Source of the DNA: Listeria booriae
Lineage (GTDB): Bacteria > Bacillota > Bacilli > Lactobacillales > Listeriaceae
Reading direction: 5' to 3'
Length of the DNA stretch: 64,000 nucleotides
Assembly: GCF_000766865.1 (NCBI RefSeq)
Contig: NZ_JNFA01000019.1
Span: 186,001 to 250,000, forward strand
A model generated the notes under the pieces. The model was given only the letters and a program-made list of their open reading frames with translations, searched no databases and had not been told where the DNA came from. The position numbers and the translations under genes were made by a program. Within the stretch, counting starts at the first letter, position 1, and the number at the start of each line of letters is the position of its first letter. Of the stretch, positions 56,358-64,000 are shown in pieces.

Positions 56358-56927
56358 TTATGACCGATTCTCCGTATGATACGGACATGTAATCACATGA
56401 TCATCAATCATACCAATTGCTTGCAAATAAGAATAAATAATCACAGGTCCAACAAAAATAAACCCGCGTTTCTTCAAGTCTTTACTAATCCGCTCTGAAA
56501 GCGCTGTTTGGGCTGGCATTTGTGACATATCTGTCCAGTGATTCACGATTTGCTTGCCATCTGTGAACCCCCAAATATACGCACCAAATGAACCAAACTC
56601 TGCCTGCACTTTCAAAAACGCTATCGCATTCTTGCGGACGCCTCGTATTTTCAGTTTATTTCTGACGATTTCGGCGGTTTCGCGAATGTGTTCTAGCTCT
56701 TCATCCGTTAACATCGCACATTTATCCGGGTCAAAATCGTGAAAAGCCGCCTTGTAAGCTGCTCGTTTATTTAAAATCAGGCGCCATGATAATCCGGCTT
56801 GCGCACCTTCTAAGTTCAACATTTCAAATAAATAGCGCTCGTCATGACTTGGTACGCCCCATTCATTATCGTGATACACCTGTTCTACAGAATCATTCAT
56901 GGCCCATCCACATCGTTCTTGCTGCAT
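56358..56927 (-). CDS. tag: DNA-3-methyladenine glycosylase I
   Basis: Tag removes 3-methyladenine from alkylated DNA. The 189-residue helix-hairpin-helix protein has CGWAMNDSVEQVYHDNEWGVP near 6-26 (zinc ligands Cys and His), LEGAQAGLSWRLIL near 39-52 and the C-terminal zinc ligands in DDHVITCPYH. GAGGG lies upstream of the ATG. It lies 17 bp after the aldo/keto reductase gene on the same strand and is probably co-transcribed with it. Confidence 0.95.
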   Translation of the reverse strand: MQQERCGWAMNDSVEQVYHDNEWGVPSHDERYLFEMLNLEGAQAGLSWRLILNKRAAYKAAFHDFDPDKCAMLTDEELEHIRETAEIVRNKLKIRGVRKNAIAFLKVQAEFGSFGAYIWGFTDGKQIVNHWTDMSQMPAQTALSERISKDLKKRGFIFVGPVIIYSYLQAIGMIDDHVITCPYHTENRS

Positions 56928-56944
56928 CGGCTTATCCCTCTTTC

Positions 56945-57877
56945 CTATTTGAATAACGCGCGAACAGATGCGATTTCTTCATTTGTCAGCGCGGCATTTA
57001 ATGTTTGCATATTCGCTCGAACTTGCGCCGGGCTTTTAGCGCCTGGGATCACTACATCGATGCCGTCAATGCCAAGCGTTGTCGCTAATACAATATTGGC
57101 AATAGACACATGATGGCGGTCGGCTAGTTCTTGTAAACTTGTGACTTTCGCGACGGTATCTAGGTAAGCTTGCCCTTGGAAATGCGGACGGTCTTTACGG
57201 AAGTCTTGTGGCGGATTCTGCGCTGTGAATTTCCCTGTTAATAGGCCACTGGCAAGCGGTGTATAAGGTATGAAGGAGATTCCTTGTTCGATACAATACG
57301 GAATCATATCCGCTTCTAATTCTGGATACACTAAGGAATATCGGTCTTGAACGACGTCGACATAGCCGTCTTGATTCGCCGCACGCAATGCATCCACGCT
57401 AAAATTAGACACACCGATAGCGCGAATTTTGCCGGCTTCTTTCAGTCTTTGTAACGCGCCAACTGCTTCTGCTGGAGGTGTCACGCCGTCTGGAAAGTGA
57501 ATGTAGAACAAGTCAATGTAATCCGTGCGTAAACGCTCTAATGCGATGTCCACAGACTTCTCTAAAAATGCCGGTGAATTATCTAATTTCACACTAGCAT
57601 CCGTCACAATATGCGCCGCCTTCGTTGCCAGCACTACCTCCGAACGACGCCCAGTCCCCGCCAAAATCTCACCAATCAGCTCTTCTGAACGCCCAAGCCC
57701 ATACATAAAGGCACTATCAAAAAAGTCCACACCATCTTGGAGCGCCACACGCAGCGTTTCACGGCTCACTTCTTCATCAATATTTTCAAATAAATTATGC
57801 GCACCAATCGTGTTCGCGCCAAAACCTATCGGCGTCACGCGCAATCCTGTATTGCCAATCTCCACTTGCTTATTCAT
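56945..57877 (-). CDS. Aldo/keto reductase
   Basis: The 310-residue TIM-barrel oxidoreductase contains the AKR motifs: FDSAFMYGLGRSEELIGE near 52-69 (catalytic Asp and Tyr), the active-site lysine in ATKAAH near 83-88, YIHFPDG near 123-129 (His) and the C-terminal NADPH site VVIPGAKSPAQV near 275-286. Substrate cannot be assigned. GGGAGG lies upstream of the ATG. It is the first gene of a likely two-gene unit with tag. Confidence 0.9.
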   Translation of the reverse strand: MNKQVEIGNTGLRVTPIGFGANTIGAHNLFENIDEEVSRETLRVALQDGVDFFDSAFMYGLGRSEELIGEILAGTGRRSEVVLATKAAHIVTDASVKLDNSPAFLEKSVDIALERLRTDYIDLFYIHFPDGVTPPAEAVGALQRLKEAGKIRAIGVSNFSVDALRAANQDGYVDVVQDRYSLVYPELEADMIPYCIEQGISFIPYTPLASGLLTGKFTAQNPPQDFRKDRPHFQGQAYLDTVAKVTSLQELADRHHVSIANIVLATTLGIDGIDVVIPGAKSPAQVRANMQTLNAALTNEEIASVRALFK

Positions 57878-57921
57878 CTCGTAAAACCTCCCTTATTTTC
57901 TATATGCTATCATGATAACAT

Positions 57922-57962
57922 AAAAAATCACCAAACGCACGTTCTGGTCTGGTGATTTTCGA
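57922..57962 (-). terminator. Terminator after aconitase
   Basis: AAAATCACCA and TGGTGATTTT pair around a 16-nt loop, and T residues follow on the minus strand. Confidence 0.88.
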
Positions 57963-57964
57963 AT

Positions 57965-60673
57965 TTATTTTTTTAGTTTGCCACGGAGTACCATTGGAAG
58001 GATTCCGCCGTGACGGTAGTAGTCGATTTCTACATCTGAATCAAAGCGTACAATTGCTTCGAATGTTTTATGTGTGCCGTCCTCAGCAACTGCTGTTACT
58101 GTTACAAGGTCTTGTGGTGATACCGATTCATCGATGGCTACGCTGATTGCTTCGCGGCCAGTTAAACCTAGAGAATCTGCTCCTTCGCCTTCTTTGAATT
58201 GTAGCGGTAACACGCCCATCATCGCTAAGTTAGAACGGTGAATCCGCTCGTAGCTTTTGGCAATAACGGTTTTAATTCCTAGGAGATTGGTTCCTTTTGC
58301 AGCCCAGTCACGCGATGATCCCATACCATAATCGTCGCCCGTCAATACAACAAGCCCTGTTCCTTCTGCTTGGTATTTCATCGACGCGTCATAAATCGGC
58401 ATGATTTCTTCCGTTGGCCAATACGTTGTGTAGCCGCCTTCTGTGCCTGGTGCGATTTGATTACGAATACGAATATTGGCAAAAGTACCACGCATCATAA
58501 CATCATGATGACCACGACGCGAACCATATGAGTTAAAGTCACGAATTGCTACACCATGTGCTTGCAAGTACTTCCCAGCTGGTGTATCTTTACCGATGGC
58601 TCCCGCTGGTGAAATATGGTCCGTTGTTACAGAGTCGCCAAATTTACCAATAACGCGAAGACCGTGTAATGCTTCTACTTTTCCAGCTTCGGCTGATAAA
58701 TGCTCGAAAAACGGTGGGTTGGCAATGTACGTTGATTCGCCGTCCCAGTCATAGAGCGCTTGTTCCGACGTCGCAATCGCATTCCATTCCTCATTTTGGC
58801 TAAAGACATGCGCATATTGTTCGCGGAATAGTTCTGGCGTCACAGTAGCTTCCACTAGCGCCTTCACTTCTTCTTGTGCTGGCCAAATATCGCTTAGGAA
58901 CACGTCTTGCCCGTGTGCGCCTTTACCAATTGGCTCATTTAACATATCAATGTTTGTCGTTCCAGCAAGCGCATACGCCACGACAAGCGGTGGTGAAGCT
59001 AAGAAGTTCGCTTTCACTAACGCATGAATCCGCCCTTCAAAATTCCGATTTCCACTTAGCACGGCAGAAACGAGCAAGTCGTTATCAATAATCGCCTGTT
59101 CAATCTCATCTTTTAATGGACCTGAGTTACCGATACACGTCGTACAACCGTATCCTACCAAGTCAAAACCTAATTTTTCAAGGTATGGCAATAATCCTGC
59201 GTCTTCTAAATAACCAGTGACTACTTTCGAACCTGGCGCAAGGGATGTTTTCACGAATTTCGGCACTTCAAGACCTAGTTCAACGGCTTTCTTCGCCACT
59301 AATCCAGCGCTTAACATGACGTAAGGATTCGATGTATTCGTACAACTCGTAATCGCTGCGATAGCTACAGAACCGGTCTTCATCGTTGACTGATCGCCAT
59401 TTCCGAACGTTACGTGCGCTTCTTTATGCAAGTCTTTCTTGGCTAATCCAAAACCTTGGTTGCCATTTGGTGCTGTAATCGATGCTTGGAAAGTTTCCTT
59501 CATTTTGGAAAGTGGAATTAAATCTTGCGGGCGTTTCGGACCTGATAAATTCGGTTCGATAGTGCTTAAATCAAGCTCCACAACGGATGTATAATTCGGT
59601 TCTGCATTTTCTGGCGTGAAGAAGAGTTCGTTATTTTGCAAGTATTCTTTTACTAGCGCGATTTGCTTTTCTTCGCGGCCTGTCAAACGTAAATAAGTCA
59701 ATGATTCTTCGTCTACTGGGAAAAATCCGCACGTTGCGCCATATTCGGGAGCCATGTTCGCAATCGTCGCACGGTCTGCAAGTGGTAATGTTGCCACGCC
59801 TTTTCCGAAAAACTCGACAAATTTGCCAACGACTTTCTTTTCACGCAAAACTTGGGTGACTTTTAAGGCTAAATCGGTTGCTGTTGCGCCGTTTGGTAAG
59901 GCATTGATCAGCTTCACTCCGATAACTTCTGGGATTGGGAAATACGAAGGTTGGCCTAACATTCCTGCTTCTGCTTCAATTCCACCAACGCCCCAGCCAA
60001 GTACGCCGATACCGTTAATCATCGTTGTATGTGAATCTGTGCCGACTAAACTATCTGGGAATGCAGTATATTCGTTGTCTGCCACTTGGTTCGCAATGAC
60101 AACGCTCGCTAAATACTCCAAGTTCACTTGATGCACAATTCCTGTTGCAGGAGGCACCGCACGGTAATTATCGAACGATTTTTGCGCCCAATTTAAAAAT
60201 TGATACCGTTCCATGTTGCGCTCAAATTCAAGTTTCATGTTGATTTGCAATGCTTCTGGATTCGCGTAGCTGTCCACTTGCACAGAGTGATCGACAACAA
60301 GATCGACCGGAATTTCGGGATTGATGTCCTCTGGGTCCCCGCCCATGTCCGCCATCGCTTTACGCAACGAAGCTAAGTCAACAACCGCTGGAACTCCCGT
60401 GAAATCTTGTAAAATAACACGCGCCGGTTTAAATGGTACTTCCCCGTCGTTCTTGCCATCTGCATTCCAGTGCGCTAAATCTTCAATATGTTTATCCGTG
60501 ATGATTCTTCCGTCCGCTTGACGCAATACTGATTCTAGCAATACGCGAATGGAGTAAGGCAGGCTTTTAATGGATGTTTGACCATCCGCCTCTAAAGTTT
60601 TTAATTGATAATAATGGTACGTGTCGTCGCCGATTTGAAACGACTGCTTTGCTTTTTCATTCCAATTTGTCAT
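57965..60673 (-). CDS. citB: Aconitate hydratase
   Basis: Aconitase interconverts citrate and isocitrate and, in B. subtilis, also binds RNA when iron is low. The 902-residue protein has the cluster cysteines in [12 protein letters not shown] near 441 and [13 protein letters not shown] near 507-519, and the C-terminal swivel domain with [15 protein letters not shown] near 785. GGAGG lies upstream of the ATG. Listeria lacks a complete citric acid cycle, so this branch serves glutamate synthesis. A CcpC-type site lies upstream. The gene is called acnA in many annotations. Confidence 0.97.
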   Translation of the reverse strand: MTNWNEKAKQSFQIGDDTYHYYQLKTLEADGQTSIKSLPYSIRVLLESVLRQADGRIITDKHIEDLAHWNADGKNDGEVPFKPARVILQDFTGVPAVVDLASLRKAMADMGGDPEDINPEIPVDLVVDHSVQVDSYANPEALQINMKLEFERNMERYQFLNWAQKSFDNYRAVPPATGIVHQVNLEYLASVVIANQVADNEYTAFPDSLVGTDSHTTMINGIGVLGWGVGGIEAEAGMLGQPSYFPIPEVIGVKLINALPNGATATDLALKVTQVLREKKVVGKFVEFFGKGVATLPLADRATIANMAPEYGATCGFFPVDEESLTYLRLTGREEKQIALVKEYLQNNELFFTPENAEPNYTSVVELDLSTIEPNLSGPKRPQDLIPLSKMKETFQASITAPNGNQGFGLAKKDLHKEAHVTFGNGDQSTMKTGSVAIAAITSCTNTSNPYVMLSAGLVAKKAVELGLEVPKFVKTSLAPGSKVVTGYLEDAGLLPYLEKLGFDLVGYGCTTCIGNSGPLKDEIEQAIIDNDLLVSAVLSGNRNFEGRIHALVKANFLASPPLVVAYALAGTTNIDMLNEPIGKGAHGQDVFLSDIWPAQEEVKALVEATVTPELFREQYAHVFSQNEEWNAIATSEQALYDWDGESTYIANPPFFEHLSAEAGKVEALHGLRVIGKFGDSVTTDHISPAGAIGKDTPAGKYLQAHGVAIRDFNSYGSRRGHHDVMMRGTFANIRIRNQIAPGTEGGYTTYWPTEEIMPIYDASMKYQAEGTGLVVLTGDDYGMGSSRDWAAKGTNLLGIKTVIAKSYERIHRSNLAMMGVLPLQFKEGEGADSLGLTGREAISVAIDESVSPQDLVTVTAVAEDGTHKTFEAIVRFDSDVEIDYYRHGGILPMVLRGKLKK

Positions 60674-60742
60674 CGTTTTTTCCTCCCACTTGTAATCCCA
60701 TCTTGATTACCATGCACTCTCGTTGCAGTTTTCTACCTCTCT

Positions 60743-60809
60743 ATTGTACGAAAAAAACCGTGATAAGTAAACTAAGATAAATCGATGCATTTCGATAAGT
60801 AAAAATTAT
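60743..60809 (-). promoter_or_regulatory. citB promoter with CcpC dyad and half-site
   Basis: The -10 is TACAAT (60748-60743). The CcpC dyad ATAA-N7-TTAT (60795-60809) is centred about 66 bp before the predicted start, and a half-site ATAA (60763-60766) lies about 30 bp before it, the same geometry as B. subtilis citB. TTTACTTATC is repeated at both places. Confidence 0.7.
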
Positions 60810-60854
60810 GACAGTGCACAAGGCAAAAAAGCCAAACAAATTTGCCTGACTTCT

Positions 60855-61499
60855 TTATTTTGTAGCGATATCTTTGTTCCACGCCTTCTTAAACTCATCG
60901 CGGTAAAACAAAATATCTTTGACATACACATCGCTATGATTGTATTTAAAAATCGCCTGGGCTTCCTTCCCGTCCTTCGCGCCGTTATCCGCTAAGAAGT
61001 TCGCCGTCGAAAACACCGCGTCCTCCAAATCCCATGGATCAGCCTTGCCATCCCCATTCGCGTCCACACCGTACCCGCCGTACTTCTTAATAATAGCAGG
61101 ATCGACCAAATCATCATCCGTAAAAGAACCAACGCCTCCCGTTGCTGGACAGCCGTCTGCACTCCATCCCACAAACGTACATGGCATAAACTGCATCGGA
61201 CCAATCGCACCAACACTAGAAATCATCGGCTCTACCGTCGAAAATTTCGTCTCCACACGATGCACCGCAGCTAACAAAAACCAGTCAAGACCATACTCCT
61301 TGGCCGCACGCTGATAAATCGCCACGTACTGCTCCGGAATATCTTGCGTATACGGTTTTGGCTTCTCCACCGCGCGAAACTGCATCAAAATCACCAATGC
61401 AAGTCCTAATACAAACAAAGCCAAAATCGCCAAAAACATGCTGCGTCGTTGCTTTATTTTACGTTGTTGTGCCTTTGTTGGCTTCTTTTTTTTGACCAC
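60855..61499 (-). CDS. Membrane-anchored lysozyme-like lytic transglycosylase
   Basis: The 214-residue protein has a very basic N-terminus, one membrane helix (about 20-41) and an SLT/lysozyme-like domain (about 52-205). The likely catalytic glutamate is in AAVHRVETKF near 78-87; SVGAIGPMQFMPCTFVGW near 95-112 is the family's active-site loop, and DANGDGKADPWD near 147-158 resembles an EF-hand calcium loop. It should act on peptidoglycan outside the membrane. The start is GTG, two bases after the preceding gene, so it is coupled to the YflT-like gene. Confidence 0.85.
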   Translation of the reverse strand: MVKKKKPTKAQQRKIKQRRSMFLAILALFVLGLALVILMQFRAVEKPKPYTQDIPEQYVAIYQRAAKEYGLDWFLLAAVHRVETKFSTVEPMISSVGAIGPMQFMPCTFVGWSADGCPATGGVGSFTDDDLVDPAIIKKYGGYGVDANGDGKADPWDLEDAVFSTANFLADNGAKDGKEAQAIFKYNHSDVYVKDILFYRDEFKKAWNKDIATK

Positions 61500-61501
61500 A
61501 A

Positions 61502-61924
61502 TTATCTCGCCAAAATCAAGATTTCGCCGCTGTGTATCGCACGAACAAACTCATCAATTTGCGCATCTGTTAAGTCAAAATCCGCCAATAAACGTTTCAC
61601 CGATTTATCACTCGTATTCGAGAACCATTTCGCGAATGGCCCTGCCGCGTAAAGTGCGCCGTATTTCGGGTTGTATACTTGCGGAATCACGATCGCACCG
61701 CTAAGTGATTGTAAAATCCCCGAAATAACGCCAAATGCTGCTTCGTTGACTGGACGTTCGCGTTCCACATCTGTTGACTCGATAATTTCTTCTATTTCAT
61801 CTTCTTGATCTGATTTCGCCAAGATAGAAATATTCTCTTTTTTATAACCACGAACTTCTAATTCTGTAATTTTTGCAACGGCTTCCTCATCATTTCCAAC
61901 GACAAATACTTCCCAGTTTTCCAT
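61502..61924 (-). CDS. YflT-domain general stress protein
   Basis: The 140-residue protein matches the heat-induced stress protein YflT domain at its N-terminus (WEVFVVGNDEEAVAKITELEVRGY split over residues 3-26, then ENISILAKSD). The B. subtilis relatives belong to the sigma-B general stress regulon; no clear sigma-B promoter was found here. The middle is hydrophobic (VISGILQSLSGAIVIPQVY). It lies directly between the helicase and the transglycosylase genes on the same strand. Confidence 0.85.
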   Translation of the reverse strand: MENWEVFVVGNDEEAVAKITELEVRGYKKENISILAKSDQEDEIEEIIESTDVERERPVNEAAFGVISGILQSLSGAIVIPQVYNPKYGALYAAGPFAKWFSNTSDKSVKRLLADFDLTDAQIDEFVRAIHSGEILILAR

Positions 61925-61942
61925 AATTGCATCGTCCCTTCA

Positions 61943-64000
61943 TTAATTCAATGTTAAAATCTCTTTTATCTCTTCTGTTGTTAATCGATGTAACATTTTT
62001 TCGCCAGGTTGGATTAGTGCATCCATCAAAGCTTGTTTTTGCTTTTGTAAATTATAGATTTTCTCTTCAATCGTGCCTTTTGTAATCATTCGAATGACTT
62101 GGACGACGTTTTTCTGGCCGATTCGGTGCGCCCGGCTTGCCGCTTGTTCTTCCACAGCTGGATTCCACCATAAATCATACAAAATCACGGTATCCGCGCC
62201 AGTCAAGTTCAGCCCAGTTCCCCCAGCTTTTAGCGAAATAAAGAATAAATCCGCATCGCCTGCATTAAACGCGTTTACAAGGTCCATTCGGCTTTTCGAA
62301 GGTGTGCTGCCATCCATGTAAAAATAGCGATATTCCTCTTCTTCGGCCTTGGCTTTCATGATTTGCAACATCGATGTAAATTGCGAGAAAATCAAAATTC
62401 GTTTGCCGTTTTCACGTGCTGTTTGTATTGTATCAAACAATTGCATCAGTTTACCAGAACCACCATCGTAATTCTCGACAAATAATGCTGGATCACAACA
62501 AATTTGACGTAACCGCGTAAGTCCTGCGAGTAATTTGATACGGTCTTCTTGCTCGTTTTCGCCAATTTCCTGTTGAATTTTCTCCAAATAAGCTAGGTAA
62601 ATTTTCTTTTGTGGCTCTGTTAATTCGGAGTACAGGTTCGTTTCGATTTTGTCTGGCAGTTCTTTTACGACATCGCGTTTCAAACGGCGCATCAAGAACG
62701 GCCTTATCATCTGTGCCACGCGTTCGTGCGGTAATTCTTTAAACTTGCGTAGCGACGGGAAAAATCCTGGCATAATCGTTTGGAACATCGTCCACAGCTC
62801 ATCAATGCTATTTTCAAGCGGCGTACCACTTAAAGCAAAAACATTCGTCGTCTTCAGGCTCCGTACAGCTTGCGACGCCTTCGTATTATAATTCTTAATC
62901 GCTTGCGCCTCATCCAAAATAATCGTCTGAAAACGCGTCCCTAAAAATTCATGTTCATCTTGACGTAACGACGGATACGAAATTAAATACACATTATTCG
63001 GCGCGATTTTCTGAATCATTTCCGTCCGAATTGGTGACGTCCCGTGAATCACTGTCACCGGCACTTCTGGTGCAAACTTCTCAAACTCGCTCGCCCAGTT
63101 GTAAAGTAGCGATGCTGGCGTTACAATCAGAACTGGTTTCATGTCCACATTGTCTTCTAAGCAAGACGTAATGTACGTAATCGCCTGCAACGTTTTCCCA
63201 AGACCCATATCATCAGCCAAAACACCGCCTAAATGATATTTACTCAGCGACTTCATCCATTCAAAACCAGTTACTTGATACTCGCGAAGCTCCGCGTTCA
63301 AATTTTCTGGTAGTGGGTACGAAACCGCCTCTTGGTTCACAATTTCATGTAGCAATTCGCGGAATGTGCGGCTGAACTTGTTGTGTTCGGTCTTCGCACT
63401 CCCCATCGCTTCATAAATCTGCATACCCCGGTAAAGCGGCACAGCCATTTGTTGCGCGACTTCTTTTTTGCGTACATCCAAAATATCAAAAATTGCTTCC
63501 ATTTGTTGATAACTCTCGTCTTCCAGAGAAAGAAAACGGCCATTATGCAAACGATGGTACTTTCTTTTTTCACGTAGCGATTGGAGTACTTCTTGGATTT
63601 CATTCGTGTCGATGCCTTGAAAATCAAATGCCACAGATAAGAAATCATTATCCTGCGATACATCGATTGTCGTCGTTGGCTTGACGTGCTCTTCCACCAT
63701 TTCCTCCAAGCCATCTTCCAAATACACCTCCACGTCTGTCGCAAGGCTTGGTACAACGCGATAATAAAACTCATAAAGACTAGCCTCATCCGCATTCACA
63801 ACCATCTGTGTCTCGGAAAAATGAACAGGTGCCGCTTCCATCCGGTGCATAATTTTTGCTTCCATTTCCATATCGCGAATCATAATCCGCCCATCGGGAT
63901 CCACACTATCTGTCAGCGCGAACGGATCAAACACTTGGGGACCGTAATGATATTCCAATTTAACGACATGCTCACCATTCTTTTGCGAAATCCACATCTT
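61943..64000 (-). CDS. SNF2-family helicase, C-terminal part (cut by window edge)
   Basis: The visible 685 or so residues include the whole SNF2 ATPase: motif I ADDMGLGKTLQAI, II IILDEAQAI, III ALSGTPLENS, then the C-terminal lobe with V LKAGGTGLNLTGADTVI and VI RAHRIGQKNVVQVI. This ends LTTEEIKEILTLN. Family members in Firmicutes are about 1070 residues with an N-terminal SWIM zinc finger, which would lie beyond the edge; the ATG at 63997 is probably internal. Such proteins are thought to remodel RNA polymerase or DNA complexes; role unproven here. Confidence 0.9.
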   Translation of the reverse strand, partial: KMWISQKNGEHVVKLEYHYGPQVFDPFALTDSVDPDGRIMIRDMEMEAKIMHRMEAAPVHFSETQMVVNADEASLYEFYYRVVPSLATDVEVYLEDGLEEMVEEHVKPTTTIDVSQDNDFLSVAFDFQGIDTNEIQEVLQSLREKRKYHRLHNGRFLSLEDESYQQMEAIFDILDVRKKEVAQQMAVPLYRGMQIYEAMGSAKTEHNKFSRTFRELLHEIVNQEAVSYPLPENLNAELREYQVTGFEWMKSLSKYHLGGVLADDMGLGKTLQAITYITSCLEDNVDMKPVLIVTPASLLYNWASEFEKFAPEVPVTVIHGTSPIRTEMIQKIAPNNVYLISYPSLRQDEHEFLGTRFQTIILDEAQAIKNYNTKASQAVRSLKTTNVFALSGTPLENSIDELWTMFQTIMPGFFPSLRKFKELPHERVAQMIRPFLMRRLKRDVVKELPDKIETNLYSELTEPQKKIYLAYLEKIQQEIGENEQEDRIKLLAGLTRLRQICCDPALFVENYDGGSGKLMQLFDTIQTARENGKRILIFSQFTSMLQIMKAKAEEEEYRYFYMDGSTPSKSRMDLVNAFNAGDADLFFISLKAGGTGLNLTGADTVILYDLWWNPAVEEQAASRAHRIGQKNVVQVIRMITKGTIEEKIYNLQKQKQALMDALIQPGEKMLHRLTTEEIKEILTLN

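Overview
The window is an ordinary, gene-dense stretch of a Firmicutes chromosome, almost certainly Listeria. The evidence is a two-part glycine cleavage operon next to comG, an 866-residue AdhE of the Listeria adhesion protein (Lap) type, a 1444-residue PolC, strong AGGAGG ribosome sites with frequent TTG and GTG starts, and a GC content of roughly 40% by eye. Gene order partly follows L. monocytogenes EGD-e as I remember it (lmo135x down to lmo1313, then parts of lmo1634-1658). The two blocks are joined here, so this is probably another Listeria species or an ancestral arrangement. I see no rRNA, tRNA, CRISPR array, insertion sequence or prophage.

Layout. 0-1.5 kb: small membrane protein, rhodanese and pentapeptide-repeat genes. 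1.5-5.7 kb: gcvT-gcvPA-gcvPB (minus strand) behind a glycine riboswitch. 5.8-12.2 kb: the complete comGA-GG pseudopilus operon behind a ComK-type box, then aroK and a two-gene ABC transporter. 12.2-17 kb: lipoprotein, glcK, yqgQ, rhomboid protease, 5-formyl-THF cyclo-ligase and rpmG. 17.2-19.4 kb: two small membrane or exported proteins and an RsgA-type GTPase with a leader ORF. 19.5-41.5 kb: a long minus-strand block of information-processing and envelope genes, pnpA, rpsO, ribF, truB, rbfA, ylxP, infB, ylxQ, ylxR, nusA, rimP, polC, proS, rseP, dxr, cdsA, uppS, frr, pyrH (listed left to right; transcription runs from pyrH toward pnpA).

41.7-48 kb is an accessory block placed between pyrH and tsf: a membrane-fused glycerophosphodiesterase, nagA with a DeoR regulator, a secreted protein, and an orphan arsB. 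48-49.9 kb is tsf and rpsB. 49.9-50.8 kb is a compact GNAT toxin-antitoxin-like pair with its own operator. 50.9-64 kb holds a membrane-anchored multicopper oxidase, adhE/lap, a VOC protein, tag, an aldo/keto reductase, aconitase, a lysozyme-like transglycosylase, a YflT stress protein and the C-terminal two thirds of an SNF2 helicase cut by the window edge.

The richest signal is in regulatory DNA: a single-aptamer glycine riboswitch, a K-box, a CcpC dyad plus half-site at citB, Rex-like operators at adhE, an 11-bp direct-repeat array before the copper oxidase, and structured leaders before rsgA, pnpA, rimP, polC and rpsB. The best candidates for something undescribed are the GNAT/57-residue-protein pair at 49.9-50.8 kb and the leader-peptide/ribosome-site hairpin of the rsgA paralogue at 18.2-18.3 kb.
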